This document shows, in pieces, positions 17,069 to 26,438 of a DNA stretch of 64,000 nucleotides. How positions within the stretch are numbered: the first letter of the stretch is position 1; every line of letters begins with the position of its first letter. The stretch comes from Aneurinibacillus sp. Ricciae_BoGa-3 (GTDB taxonomy: Bacteria > Bacillota > Bacilli > Aneurinibacillales > Aneurinibacillaceae). The translations under genes were made by a program, and so were the position numbers. The stretch spans positions 1,366,001 to 1,430,000 of the forward strand of contig NZ_CP116887.1 of NCBI RefSeq assembly GCF_028421645.1. The letters are read 5' to 3'. Below the pieces are notes generated by a model. It saw only the letters and a list, made by a program, of their open reading frames with translations, was not told the origin of the DNA and searched no databases.

Positions 17069-19077
17069 TGAATGTAGCGCTCGCAGGTAACCCAAATACC
17101 GGGAAAACCTCACTGTTCAATATTCTAACAGGTTCATATGAATACGTTGGGAACTGGACCGGTGTTACCGTTGAGAAGAAGATCGGCGTTCTAAAGAACA
17201 AGGCCGGGCATCTTATCGATCTTCCGGGAATTTATTCTCTTAATCCGCTCTCACGCGATGAGGGCGTCGCAACTCACTTTTTATTATCCGAAGAATTTTC
17301 TTTAATCCTCAATATTATAGATGCATCGCAAATTGAACGGAATTTATACTTAACTCTTCAACTTCTTGAGTATGGCAAGCCCATGCTTATCGGACTCAAT
17401 ATGATGGATGTAGCGAGAAGCAGGGGGATTGTGATCGACGATACGAAGCTCTCCCAGCTTCTGATGGGTTCCCGAATTGTACCGATTGTGGCCCGGACGG
17501 GTAAGGGATGCGAAGTGCTCGCGGCGGATTTTGCCAGCGTGGAGCAACGCACTGCACAGCCACTCGATATTGATTATGGGCCGGTGCTGGAAGAAGCGGT
17601 TCAGTCGTTAACCGCAAAAATCGAAGGGAAGCAGCTTCCACCGGCGCGCTGGCTGTCCCTGCAATTCTTTGAAGGCAATATGCTTGTCCGTGAGCTTCTG
17701 GAGCAGCATATCAGCAGAGAAGAACTGGCCGATTTGTTTAGCGAGACGGAGAAAAAGATTACAGCTCAAACGCCTGCAAAATCACTCCAGCATTATATCC
17801 GCGGCGTGCGCACGGATTATATACACAGCATCCTGGACCAATGTGTAACAAAGGTAAAAGATGTCCAATATACATTTTCGGATCGGCTGGATCAGATTGT
17901 AACGAATAAATTCCTGGGTGTACCGATTTTTCTGCTTTTCATGTTTTTGACTTTTAAACTGACCTTTGACTGGGTGGGCAGCCCGCTATCGGATATGCTC
18001 GATTCATTCATAAACGGAACGCTAACCGATATGCTTCAGGTAGCGCTGCTTGCCGTGCATGCTTCGCCTTTTATCCAGGCGGTCATATTAAAAGGCATCG
18101 TAGCCGGGGTAGGCGGGGTGCTCGTGTTTGTCCCCCAGATTTTTATCCTGTTTTTCCTGATCTCCTTTATCGAAGATTCGGGGTACATGGCGCGGGTGGC
18201 GATGGTTATGGATAAGCTGATGGAGCTGATTGGGCTTAACGGGAAAGCCTTTATCCCGATGATTATCGGCTTTGGCTGCAATGTCCCCGGTGTTATGGCG
18301 GCGCGTACGATTGAGCAGCCGAACGAAAGGCTGCTTACGGTTATTCTGACGCCGCTTATGTCCTGTTCCGCACGCTTGTCTGTTTACAGCTTGTTTGTCG
18401 GAACATTCTTTCGGCATAATCAGGCGGTTATTGTGCTTTCTCTTTATGTGATGGGAATCGTGGTAGCCTTAGGTTTGGCAAAAATCTTTTCTTCCACGCT
18501 GTTCAAACAGTCCGGTTCCATGTTTGTCGTGGAGCTGCCGCCGTATAGGGTGCCGCAGTGGCGGACATTGGGACGCAGCACCTGGGAGAAAGGAAAAGGT
18601 TTTGTGAGGAAAGCTGGTACCTTTATTTTCGGTGGCTCTGTAGTTATCTGGTTTCTCAGTTACGCAGGTCCGAGTGGATTTAATGTACCCATGGATAAAA
18701 GCTTTCTCGCGATGATTGGCGGCCTTTTTGCCCCTATTCTGGCTCCGCTTGGGTTTGGAAACTGGCAGTCAGGCGCCGCGCTTCTTACAGGCTTCCTCGC
18801 CAAAGAAGTGGTTGTTTCAACCATGAATATCATTTATGCTGCTCCTGATATGGCGGCGCTGCAGGGCATCATGTCGCATTATTTTAGCCCGCTTACCGCC
18901 TACAGTTTTATGGTATTTCTGTTGTTGTATGTGCCATGCCTGGCAACGGTTGCTGTCATTAAAAAGGAAACCGGCTCATCCAAGTGGACATGGTTTTCTA
19001 TCGGTTATGCGCTCGTTATTGCTTATATTATCGCCCTTGTCGTCTTCGAGGGCGGAAAATTGCTTGGATTCCATTAA
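17065..19077 (+). CDS. feoB: Ferrous iron transporter B
   Basis: A 670-residue membrane GTPase that imports Fe2+. The N-terminal G domain has G1 GNPNTGKTSLFN, G3 DLPGIY and G4 NMMD. The helical GDI-like region follows to about residue 265. The membrane part carries the two gate-like repeats with conserved cysteines (GFGCNVPGVMAART and LTPLMSCSARLSVY). Length is close to other Bacillales FeoB proteins. It overlaps feoA by 4 bp and is followed by the Cys-rich accessory gene. Confidence 0.96.
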   Translation: MMNVALAGNPNTGKTSLFNILTGSYEYVGNWTGVTVEKKIGVLKNKAGHLIDLPGIYSLNPLSRDEGVATHFLLSEEFSLILNIIDASQIERNLYLTLQLLEYGKPMLIGLNMMDVARSRGIVIDDTKLSQLLMGSRIVPIVARTGKGCEVLAADFASVEQRTAQPLDIDYGPVLEEAVQSLTAKIEGKQLPPARWLSLQFFEGNMLVRELLEQHISREELADLFSETEKKITAQTPAKSLQHYIRGVRTDYIHSILDQCVTKVKDVQYTFSDRLDQIVTNKFLGVPIFLLFMFLTFKLTFDWVGSPLSDMLDSFINGTLTDMLQVALLAVHASPFIQAVILKGIVAGVGGVLVFVPQIFILFFLISFIEDSGYMARVAMVMDKLMELIGLNGKAFIPMIIGFGCNVPGVMAARTIEQPNERLLTVILTPLMSCSARLSVYSLFVGTFFRHNQAVIVLSLYVMGIVVALGLAKIFSSTLFKQSGSMFVVELPPYRVPQWRTLGRSTWEKGKGFVRKAGTFIFGGSVVIWFLSYAGPSGFNVPMDKSFLAMIGGLFAPILAPLGFGNWQSGAALLTGFLAKEVVVSTMNIIYAAPDMAALQGIMSHYFSPLTAYSFMVFLLLYVPCLATVAVIKKETGSSKWTWFSIGYALVIAYIIALVVFEGGKLLGFH

Positions 19078-19102
19078 TCCATACGGAGAGAAGGGGTTTG
19101 TT

Positions 19103-19294
19103 ATGGTATTCAATATCCTTATTGGCATTCTCATATTCGGCTACGCCGGGTGGACGCTGTTCCGTTTCGTTAACAAAAGCAAAGAAGGCAAGTGTGCCGG
19201 CTGCTCGATTAAGAACAGCTGCCAGTCAGGCTGTTCGACGAATTCGATTGAGTTCTCAGCCCGATATCCGGATACAAAATTGGAGACTAAATGA
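19103..19294 (+). CDS. FeoB-associated Cys-rich membrane protein
   Basis: A 63-residue protein with one N-terminal transmembrane helix (residues 3-21) and a cytoplasmic-sized tail holding four cysteines (CAGC, SCQSGC). It matches the small FeoB-associated Cys-rich family found after feoB in many Bacillota; function unproven, possibly iron handling. The ATG follows GGAGAGAAGGGG. It is short and was chosen by position, RBS and cysteine pattern. Confidence 0.85.
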   Translation: MVFNILIGILIFGYAGWTLFRFVNKSKEGKCAGCSIKNSCQSGCSTNSIEFSARYPDTKLETK

Positions 19295-19314
19295 GTAGAT
19301 TAAATTTTTAGAAG

Positions 19315-19352
19315 ATGATCGCTGGCATGATGCCTGGCGGTCTTTTTTTTAT
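19315..19352 (+). terminator. Terminator of the feo operon
   Basis: A GATCGCTGGCAT / ATGCCTGGCGGTC stem with one bulge is followed by eight T. Confidence 0.8.
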
Positions 19353-19474
19353 TTTGCTGTCTCCACCTTAAGGCTGAGGCGAAAACCAACCCTCAGCCAG
19401 TTTTTGCAAAGTGCACCAACGGCTATGATTGAAACATGAAAGGAATCACTAGGGTTTCTATAGGAGGGAAAACC

Positions 19475-19897
19475 ATGAGGGTATTAAAAAATCCAGTTCT
19501 TCTTGGAGGACTGCTTGTTCTGCTGGGCGGCCTTCTGCTGCTTAATATGTTAGGCATTCATGTCGGATGGATAGCGAGGGTTATCCTGTCCGGCTTGGTT
19601 ATCGCGGGCGGTTGGAAATTGTACAGACTGGGCGGCAACTTCAGAAAGCTGATTGGAGCCGGCCTGATGTTATTGGGTCTGCTGTCACTTATGGGCCTGC
19701 TGCATGTGTTGTTAGCTATAGCTGCCGCTATCTTCCTCGTCTACGCCGGATGGAAGCTAATCAGGCGAAATCGGAGAACCTCGGCAGGAGTTTCCTTTGC
19801 TGATGGTGGCCAAACAACCAAGTCATTGCGCGGAATCGTTAAGGATGACCTGGATAAATGGGAAGCCAGGCTCCGCAAAGCTATGGAGAAAAAATAA
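19475..19897 (+). CDS. liaI: LiaI/LiaF-like small membrane protein
   Basis: A 140-residue protein with about four short hydrophobic segments and a charged C-terminal tail, like the LiaI-LiaF transmembrane region found in envelope-stress loci. The ATG is preceded by TAGGAGGG. It stands first in a gene order (LiaI-like, PspA/LiaH, LiaF, LiaS, LiaR) that matches the Bacillus lia locus, in which LiaI anchors LiaH at the membrane. Family membership rests on topology plus this order. Confidence 0.7.
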   Translation: MRVLKNPVLLGGLLVLLGGLLLLNMLGIHVGWIARVILSGLVIAGGWKLYRLGGNFRKLIGAGLMLLGLLSLMGLLHVLLAIAAAIFLVYAGWKLIRRNRRTSAGVSFADGGQTTKSLRGIVKDDLDKWEARLRKAMEKK

Positions 19898-19946
19898 GCT
19901 TTTTACCAATAAGCAATAGCCAATAATTAAGAGGAGGATGATAGAC

Positions 19947-20660
19947 ATGGGAATTTTAAAACGGGTTCGTGATATTACGATGGGTGCGCTGCATGAGGTA
20001 CTGGATCAAGTAGAGGATCCAATCACGATGCTTAACCAATATATCAGGGATTTAGAAGGAGAAATTCTTCATGCCAGGTCCGCCGCTGCTCACCAGGTAG
20101 CCGCAGAAAAGAAGTGGGAGAGGCTTGTGCAAGAGATGGAGGAACGGGTTGCGAAGAGAGTGAGACAGGCTTCTCTTGCCGTGGCGAATGGAGAGGAAGG
20201 AATTGCCCGCCGCGCTATCGCGGATAAACAATTTTGCGAAGCCAAACTGGAAGAATACCGGCAACAGTACGGCGCAGTCAAAGCACAGACGCAGCAACTG
20301 CTTGAACAGCTGAAGGAATTTGAGGAAAAATACGAAGAAATGCGCAATAAAAAGGCGTTGCTGGCTGCCCGGGCGAACGCGGCGCAGGCATCCGTTAGAT
20401 TGAATCAAGCGATTGTATCCTTTGATACAGAAACCACCTCACAGGGATTAGCGCGGATGGAGGAGCGGGTACGCATGTTGGAGATGCAGGCGGAGGCGAG
20501 TGCTCATATGAGAGCCGCTTACGGCTCTATCAGATATGAGTATACAGGTACGGGGTATACCGGCATGCGCGAAAGCGAAAGCGTAGAACAGGAATTGGCC
20601 CGCCTAAAAAGCACAAATCCGAACACAGAGACTCTTGATCTCGCTAAAACAACCGAGTAA
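19947..20660 (+). CDS. liaH: PspA/LiaH phage-shock-type membrane stress protein
   Basis: A 237-residue, almost wholly alpha-helical coiled-coil protein of the PspA/IM30 (ESCRT-III-like) family. It begins with MGILKRVRDITMGALHEVLDQ, and the EDPITMLNQYIRDLE segment is characteristic. Such proteins oligomerise on damaged membranes. The RBS is GAGGAGG; an earlier in-frame ATG lies too close to it. The last codons and stop run into a 13-nt tandem repeat array. It is followed by liaF, liaS and liaR. Confidence 0.93.
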   Translation: MGILKRVRDITMGALHEVLDQVEDPITMLNQYIRDLEGEILHARSAAAHQVAAEKKWERLVQEMEERVAKRVRQASLAVANGEEGIARRAIADKQFCEAKLEEYRQQYGAVKAQTQQLLEQLKEFEEKYEEMRNKKALLAARANAAQASVRLNQAIVSFDTETTSQGLARMEERVRMLEMQAEASAHMRAAYGSIRYEYTGTGYTGMRESESVEQELARLKSTNPNTETLDLAKTTE

Positions 20661-20722
20661 AACAACCGAGCAGAACAAAGGAATAGAACAACGAAGTAAA
20701 ACAATAGAGTAGAACAGCTGAA
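20645..20722 (+). repeat. Six degenerate 13-nt tandem repeats spanning the liaH stop codon
   Basis: Units of the form TAAAACAACCGAG repeat six times without gaps. The first two are identical and the others differ at two to five positions (CAGAACAAAGGAA, TAGAACAACGAAG, TAAAACAATAGAG, TAGAACAGCTGAA). The liaH stop codon is the first three bases of unit 2. Confidence 0.9.
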
Positions 20723-20789
20723 CTCAGACCAAGGGACCCTAGCTATTTCACATTGAGAGAGCGTTTTGCTTTATGATATAGTTGAATCT

Positions 20790-20824
20790 AGCCATAGCTT
20801 GGAATTCACGCCGAGGCTATGGCT
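20790..20824 (+). promoter_or_regulatory. Hairpin just upstream of liaF
   Basis: A perfect 9-bp stem, AGCCATAGC / GCTATGGCT, with a 17-nt loop lies about 30 nt before the liaF start and after a TATGATATAG-like -10. No T-run follows, so it is more likely a leader structure or operator than a terminator. Confidence 0.4.
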
Positions 20825-20854
20825 TCCTGTTTACAGCCGGGAGGAGGACCAGTG

Positions 20855-21748
20855 GTGAAAAAACCCCGAGTTTTTACGCATATCGCAGGCATTATGATTA
20901 TTATTATCGGGCTTTCCATCCTTTTCAGCGCCCTAGGCGTGTCTGATTTGGGCCCCCGGATCGTTGTACCGTTTATTTTTTTGCTGATCGGCTTCAGGCT
21001 GTTAAGCAAAGGCAGGCGCATTTTCGGTGCTTTCCTGTTATTGGTGGGATTTATTAACTTTCTCAACCTAATCGGCTATCTACTAAATATTCACATGGGC
21101 AGGCTCATTGGGCTGTCTTTCTCAGCCTTTATCATATATGTAGGCTATCGCATGATGCGAAGGAAGAAAAAAGAAATCCAGTTCACGCCTGGTTTGCCCT
21201 TTCCGCCGGCAGGCCTTAAGAGACCCGTACGCAGCCGTGTTGAACCCGCCAATTCCCAACCGGAAGCGGCCCGGAATTCTGAGGCGCCTAGAGGTTCCCT
21301 GAAAAAGGAGCATGAACAGCAGGTTGCTCCCGAAGGTGATAGCGGAGGCGCTTCCTTTACTTCGTTTTCTTTGGATTCTCCGCAAACGAAGCACTCTCTG
21401 ATCGGCAACCTGTTTTTGACAGGCAGTCGTTGGGATCTGCAGGATATGAATATCTGGCATGGAATTGGCGACGTGAAAATTGACCTTTCCCGCGCTTACA
21501 TCCATGAAGGGGAAACGGTTCTGTTTATTAACGGATGGGTAGGGGATATCGATATTTATGTTCCGTATGATCTCAATATCACATTAACCGCCAATGTAAA
21601 TTTGGGCGACATTGATGTGTTTGGCAATAAGCAGGGCGGTTTCAACCGCAGCACGACTCTCTCTACATCGGGGTATAAGACAGCGACGAAAAAAGTGCGT
21701 ATTATCGTCAGCCTCCTAATAGGCGACATTGATGTCATGTATTTATAG
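20855..21748 (+). CDS. liaF: LiaF-type envelope stress inhibitor protein
   Basis: A 297-residue protein with four N-terminal membrane segments (to about residue 110), a Pro/Glu/Ser-rich linker, and a soluble C-terminal domain with the repeated GDVKIDLS / GDIDIYVPYD / GDIDVFG / GDIDVMYL pattern of LiaF/DUF2154 beta-solenoids. In Bacillus, LiaF holds the kinase LiaS inactive in unstressed cells. The GTG start follows GGGAGGAGG. liaS begins 12 bp downstream. Confidence 0.9.
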   Translation: MKKPRVFTHIAGIMIIIIGLSILFSALGVSDLGPRIVVPFIFLLIGFRLLSKGRRIFGAFLLLVGFINFLNLIGYLLNIHMGRLIGLSFSAFIIYVGYRMMRRKKKEIQFTPGLPFPPAGLKRPVRSRVEPANSQPEAARNSEAPRGSLKKEHEQQVAPEGDSGGASFTSFSLDSPQTKHSLIGNLFLTGSRWDLQDMNIWHGIGDVKIDLSRAYIHEGETVLFINGWVGDIDIYVPYDLNITLTANVNLGDIDVFGNKQGGFNRSTTLSTSGYKTATKKVRIIVSLLIGDIDVMYL

Positions 21749-21759
21749 AGGAGAGGCAT

Positions 21760-22905
21760 ATGGCACAGCAAAAGTTACCGAATATCCAATGGCAGTTCAT
21801 GCGCCAGTCCCTCTGGGGATGTGTTGGTGCCGTATCTGCAGGTTTGCTGCTGTTTTTCTTTGCCTGGTATGAATGCAGTTCGATGCTTTCCGTTCAAAGC
21901 TGGCTTTCAGATAACTGGCAGTGGAGCATCCCTGCATTTCCCGGAATGTTTTTTGCTTTTGTTATGCTTGTACTGCTGGCTGGTGCTGCCGCCATCATCG
22001 GTACAGCTGTTGGCTATATCTACGGGAATCTAATGAAGAAGAGGGTGGAGATTCTCCTGCAATCCGCGATGAAGCTGGAGCGGGGTGATTTGACTACGCG
22101 GGTTCCTTATCTGGGGGAGGATGAGGTAGGGCAGATTGGCATGCGCATGAATGAGATGACAGCCCGCTTTCAGGAACAGGTGGCCTCCCTGCAGCGGCTC
22201 TCCACTCATAATGCTGAATTGGCCGAGCAGGTTAAGCATACAGCGGTGACAGCAGAGCGGCAACGGCTGGCACGGGAACTGCATGATGCCATAAGCCAGC
22301 AGCTTTTTGCTATTTCCATGACAATGGCCGCATTAAAGAGGACCATTGTTTCGAAACCTGAAATGGCCGGACGGCAGGCTGAGCTGGTGGAAGAAATGGC
22401 GGCTGCAGCCCAGTCCGAGATGCGGGCGCTACTCCTGCATCTCCGGCCAGCGCAGCTGGAAGGAAAGCCGCTTCGCCAGGGTATTGAGGAACTCCTCAAC
22501 GAAATCAAAGCGAAGCAGTCAATGGATATTCTTCTTTCTATTGGTGAAATTCCTGACCTCCCGAAAGGTATTGAAGACCACATCTTTCGGATTATGCAGG
22601 AGTCTTTGTCTAATATTCTGCGGCATGCCAAAGCAAACAAGGTAGAGGTCACGCTCAACATCATTCGGAATAAAATCCACTTTCGGATAACAGATAATGG
22701 GGTTGGTTTCTCAATGGAAGACGGCAAGAAGTCTTCTTCCTATGGAATGGGGTTAATGAGGGAAAGGGTAGCGGAAATTGGCGGCGTTTTTAATGTCTCA
22801 TCCGCTCCCGGCCACGGTACAATGATCGAAGTCATTGTGCCGCTTGTGCAGCAAAATGCGGAGGTGCCAAATGAGCCAGCTTATAAAGGTACTATTAGTC
22901 GATGA
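21760..22905 (+). CDS. liaS: LiaS-type sensor histidine kinase
   Basis: A 381-residue kinase with two N-terminal membrane helices and a short extracytoplasmic loop (intramembrane-sensing type). It then has a HAMP linker (about 85-140), the HisKA_3 dimerisation segment ERQRLARELHDAISQQLF with the phosphoacceptor His, and an ATPase domain with an N box (LSNILRHAKAN) and a G box (DNGVGF, YGMGLMRERV). It works with LiaR in response to cell-wall-active agents. Its 3' end overlaps liaR by 35 bp. Confidence 0.93.
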   Translation: MAQQKLPNIQWQFMRQSLWGCVGAVSAGLLLFFFAWYECSSMLSVQSWLSDNWQWSIPAFPGMFFAFVMLVLLAGAAAIIGTAVGYIYGNLMKKRVEILLQSAMKLERGDLTTRVPYLGEDEVGQIGMRMNEMTARFQEQVASLQRLSTHNAELAEQVKHTAVTAERQRLARELHDAISQQLFAISMTMAALKRTIVSKPEMAGRQAELVEEMAAAAQSEMRALLLHLRPAQLEGKPLRQGIEELLNEIKAKQSMDILLSIGEIPDLPKGIEDHIFRIMQESLSNILRHAKANKVEVTLNIIRNKIHFRITDNGVGFSMEDGKKSSSYGMGLMRERVAEIGGVFNVSSAPGHGTMIEVIVPLVQQNAEVPNEPAYKGTISR

Positions 22906-23509
22906 TCATGAGATGGTGAGGATGGGTTTGGTTGCTTTTCTATCGACCGAACAAGATATTGAAGTTGTAGGCGAAGCCAGCAGTGGTGAAGAGGGTGTAG
23001 AGCTTGCCAGGAGCCTCAAGCCTGACGTTATCTTAATGGATCTCGTTATGGAGGGAATGGATGGCATCGAGGCAACCCGCCGTATCCGGGAGATCCACCC
23101 CGCGGGAAAAGTCATTGTGCTTACCAGTTTTATAGATGATGAGAAGGTGTATCCAGTTATTGAGGCTGGCGCATTCAGCTACCTGCTTAAAACAACGCGT
23201 GCATCCGATATCGCAAGTGCAATACGCCAGGCCATCAAAGGACAGCCGGTATTGGAGGCGCAGGTGGCCGGAAAAATGATGGCGAGATTCCGTCAGCATG
23301 AGTCGCTGCCGCATGAGCAGTGCACAGCTCGCGAGCTTGAAGTGCTGGCGCTTATTGGACAGGGAAAATCCAATCAGGAAATAGCTGACGAACTGTTTAT
23401 CGGCATTAAAACAGTAAAAACGCATGTGAGTAACATCTTAAGCAAACTTAATGTTGAGGATCGGACAAGAGCGGCGATTTATGCCCACCGCCACGGCATT
23501 TGCAAGTAA
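22871..23509 (+). CDS. liaR: LiaR-type response regulator
   Basis: A 212-residue NarL/FixJ-family regulator. The receiver domain has the acidic pair DDHE, the phosphoacceptor Asp in VILMDLVMEGMDG, and the Thr and Lys switch residues (VLTSF, LLKT). The C-terminal LuxR-type HTH includes TARELEVLALIGQGKSNQEIA and IKTVKTHVSNIL. The ATG at 22871 follows GGAGGTG and lies inside liaS, so the two are translationally coupled. It probably activates the liaI-liaH unit and its own operon. Confidence 0.94.
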   Translation: MSQLIKVLLVDDHEMVRMGLVAFLSTEQDIEVVGEASSGEEGVELARSLKPDVILMDLVMEGMDGIEATRRIREIHPAGKVIVLTSFIDDEKVYPVIEAGAFSYLLKTTRASDIASAIRQAIKGQPVLEAQVAGKMMARFRQHESLPHEQCTARELEVLALIGQGKSNQEIADELFIGIKTVKTHVSNILSKLNVEDRTRAAIYAHRHGICK

Positions 23510-23510
23510 A

Positions 23511-23566
23511 AAAAGCCCCCTATCGCTACCATCAATTGTTCCAATGGTAAACGCGGAGGGGGTTTT
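23511..23566. terminator. Bidirectional terminator between liaR and the L,D-transpeptidase gene
   Basis: A long imperfect stem (AAAAGCCCCCT ... GAGGGGGTTTT, with an inner TACCAT / ATGGTA) lies between the converging genes. It overlaps the last codons of the minus-strand gene. Confidence 0.8.
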
Positions 23567-24674
23567 GCTCATCCGGCCTAACCGGCAGAATAAAACGGGG
23601 AGAAGGGTTTGTGCTGGTATAAGAAGGAGCTTTCTCTTTTGAAATCGTCACCTTAGTACCCAGTGGAATCAGGCTGTACAATTCCTCCACATCCTGGTTA
23701 TCAAGCCTTATACATCCTTTGGATACGGCTTTGCCAATTGAGGCAGGATCATTGGTGCCGTGTATGGCATACCGTTCATCGCTTAAAACCAGCCCGCGCG
23801 TTCCGTAAACCTTGCTAACCGACAGCGGCTGATTGACTTTAAGTACAATCTGGTAGACACCTGTTGGCGTACGGTTCTCCGCTCCCAGACCAATCGGGTA
23901 TGATCGAACAATATTTCGTCCGCTCATGACCAGTAGCCGATAGGAAGGCTCATAGATTTTAATTTCAATCGGTTCAAGCTGCTCATTCGGTTCCTCAAGC
24001 TGGTATAGTCTGACTGCTTTTTGCAGGCTAAACCATGGGTTTGAAGGATTAAAAAGACCTGAACGGTATTCAAAACCCTGTTTAAGCTGTACGCTTTCCT
24101 GTAGCAAGTTTTTCTGCTGCAGCAAGTTTCCTTTGCCGGATGGCAACTGTGAAAGATAATTCCCCGGGAAAGGCCGTAGCAGTTCCGCTAGCTTTGCTGG
24201 GAGATGGCCTTTTGTTACATAGTAGTGGTACAAACCGCTTCGCACTACAAGTGCCTCTTCCAGACGTGTACGCTGAAGGGAAATCATTCGCTTAGCATTG
24301 TCTATCTCAAGCTCCTGCCCGCAGGCGCATGAGGGATCGAAGAAAGTGATAGAGTCGCCGCTGCGTGCAATATACCGAACCGCAGAAGGTTGATAGAAAG
24401 GGAGTGGTTCATATAAAGGCAGCCCCGCCGTCTGCGGAACCGCGAAAATAATCGGAATTCTTCCACCCGGATAATGCCGCTTTTGGATATAGTGTTTAAG
24501 ATCTGATTTAAGCTGGTCAGGTTTTTTCCCAGCGGGAATGGCAATCACTTCATAAAAGGGGGAAGACGCCGCCTCGGGAGCATACGCACGCTCAGGCGGA
24601 AAGAACTGAAAGTAAAAAAATAGCAGCAGAATGCTTCCCCATTTAAACGTATTGATCAGTATCTTTTGTCCCAT
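23532..24674 (-). CDS. L,D-transpeptidase (YkuD domain) with N-terminal membrane anchor
   Basis: A 380-residue exported protein. One N-terminal hydrophobic segment acts as signal or anchor. The first 230 residues are unassigned; the YkuD domain lies around 255-365, with the active-site pattern HGTNDP ... SKGCIRL (His, then Ser-x-Gly-Cys-x-Arg). The Cys forms the acyl-enzyme during 3-3 crosslinking of peptidoglycan or lipoprotein attachment. GGAGGGGA upstream fixes the ATG at 24674 rather than an earlier in-frame start. Confidence 0.88.
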   Translation of the reverse strand: MGQKILINTFKWGSILLLFFYFQFFPPERAYAPEAASSPFYEVIAIPAGKKPDQLKSDLKHYIQKRHYPGGRIPIIFAVPQTAGLPLYEPLPFYQPSAVRYIARSGDSITFFDPSCACGQELEIDNAKRMISLQRTRLEEALVVRSGLYHYYVTKGHLPAKLAELLRPFPGNYLSQLPSGKGNLLQQKNLLQESVQLKQGFEYRSGLFNPSNPWFSLQKAVRLYQLEEPNEQLEPIEIKIYEPSYRLLVMSGRNIVRSYPIGLGAENRTPTGVYQIVLKVNQPLSVSKVYGTRGLVLSDERYAIHGTNDPASIGKAVSKGCIRLDNQDVEELYSLIPLGTKVTISKEKAPSYTSTNPSPRFILPVRPDEQNPLRVYHWNN

Positions 24675-24761
24675 CTCCAACTCCCCTCCAGCAATAAGGA
24701 AAGAAAAAAGGCACAGGTAAGTTTCACGAACTTCCTGCACCTTATTATTATCGGAAAAAAA

Positions 24762-26438
24762 CTAAATTTTCATAATACCGCCTGTGCTCGCAGATGTCAC
24801 AAGTTTAGAATAGCGGGCAAGGTAGCCTGTTTTTACTTTTGGTTCAAATCCTTTCCAATTCGCTTTACGGCTCGCAAGCTCCTCGTCTGAGAGGTGAACA
24901 TAGATCTCCCGGGATTCGATATCAATCGTAATCAGGTCACCGTCTTCTATGAATGCAATCGGCCCGCCTTCTGCCGCTTCCGGAGACACGTGCCCGATGG
25001 ACAAGCCGCGGGAAGCGCCGGAGAATCGGCCATCTGTGACGAGCGCGACTTTGGTTCCCAGCCCCATGCCGACGATTTGTGAAGTAGGCGCCAGCATTTC
25101 CGGCATACCAGGTCCGCCTTTTGGGCCTTCATAACGAATCACGACAACATGGCCTTCTTTTACTTTGCCATTGGCGATTCCTTCAAGTGCGTCTTCCTGT
25201 GATTCAAAAACGATAGCCGGGCCTTCGTGGCGTTTGATCCCATCCTGCACAGCTCCCGATTTAATGATGGCACCGTCTGGAGCCAGGTTTCCAAACAGGA
25301 CAGCGAGCCCGCCTTTTTCTGTGTGCGGTTTGTCGATTGGATAAATGACATTTGTGTTTTTTATTTCATGGCCTTTGATGTTTTCACCAAGTGTTTTTCC
25401 TGTAACTGTCAGACAGTCCAGATGAAGCGCGCCTTCTTTCTTAGATAGCTCATGGAGCACCGCGCTTACCCCGCCGGCTTCGGCCAAGTCTTCAATGTGC
25501 CAATCGGAAGCAGGAGCCAGTTTGGCAAGATGCGGAACGCGCTCCGCTACCTCGTTAATCCGCTCCAGTGAGTAATTGACGCCCACTTCGTTTGCAATGG
25601 CAAGCGTATGGAGCACAGTGTTGGTTGAACCGCCGAGCGCCATATCAAGCGCAAATGCGTTGTCGATTGTTTTTTCGGTAACAATGTCACGCGGTTTAAT
25701 GTCAAGTTTAATGAGCTCCATTAACTGGTGCGCAGTGCGGCGCGCCAGTTCTTTGCGCTCTGGATCAACCGCAAGAATGGTTCCATTTCCCGGGAGAGCA
25801 AGGCCCAGAGCTTCAGCAAGGCAGTTCATTGAGTTGGCGGTAAACATGCCAGAGCAAGAGCCGCATGTTGGACATCCGTATTGCTCCAATTCTTGCAGTC
25901 CCGCGTCATCAATAATTCCAGCCTGATGGGCCCCTACCCCTTCAAATACAGAAGTGAGGGAGATTTTTCTGCCTGTTTTCGTTACGCCGGCTTTCATTGG
26001 GCCGCCGCTGATAAAAATGCTTGGAATGTTAAGGCGCATTGCGGCCATCATCATTCCTGGCGTGATTTTGTCGCAGTTTGGAATACAAACCATTCCATCA
26101 AACCAGTGCGCAGCTACAACGGTTTCTACAGAATCAGCAATAATTTCCCGGCTTGGCAGGGAGTAGCGCATGCCAATATGTCCCATGGCGATACCGTCGT
26201 CGACCCCGATGGTATTAAATTCGAACGGTACACCGCCCGCTTCTCTGATCGCTTCTTTCACTACTTTACCGAATTCCTGTAAATGAACATGGCCCGGTAC
26301 AATGTCAATATATGAATTACAGACCGCAATAAATGGCTTGTCAAAATCCTCTTCCTTTACACCGGCAGCCCGCAGCAGACTGCGGTGGGGAGCACGGTCA
26401 AACCCCTTTTTAATCATATTGCTTCGCAACTCAGCCAA
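24762..26438 (-). CDS. ilvD: Dihydroxy-acid dehydratase
   Basis: A 558-residue Fe-S dehydratase in valine, leucine and isoleucine synthesis. It converts 2,3-dihydroxy-3-methylbutanoate or -pentanoate to the 2-keto acids. The cluster-binding cysteines are visible (CNSY near the start, [28 protein letters not shown]). The start [22 protein letters not shown] and the length agree with the family. It appears monocistronic; no leader attenuator is obvious in the 250 bp upstream. Confidence 0.96.
   Translation of the reverse strand: MAELRSNMIKKGFDRAPHRSLLRAAGVKEEDFDKPFIAVCNSYIDIVPGHVHLQEFGKVVKEAIREAGGVPFEFNTIGVDDGIAMGHIGMRYSLPSREIIADSVETVVAAHWFDGMVCIPNCDKITPGMMMAAMRLNIPSIFISGGPMKAGVTKTGRKISLTSVFEGVGAHQAGIIDDAGLQELEQYGCPTCGSCSGMFTANSMNCLAEALGLALPGNGTILAVDPERKELARRTAHQLMELIKLDIKPRDIVTEKTIDNAFALDMALGGSTNTVLHTLAIANEVGVNYSLERINEVAERVPHLAKLAPASDWHIEDLAEAGGVSAVLHELSKKEGALHLDCLTVTGKTLGENIKGHEIKNTNVIYPIDKPHTEKGGLAVLFGNLAPDGAIIKSGAVQDGIKRHEGPAIVFESQEDALEGIANGKVKEGHVVVIRYEGPKGGPGMPEMLAPTSQIVGMGLGTKVALVTDGRFSGASRGLSIGHVSPEAAEGGPIAFIEDGDLITIDIESREIYVHLSDEELASRKANWKGFEPKVKTGYLARYSKLVTSASTGGIMKI

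Noticed and set aside
20645..20722. CRISPR array
   Set aside because: Units are 13 nt, contiguous and degenerate, without spacers; no cas genes in the window.
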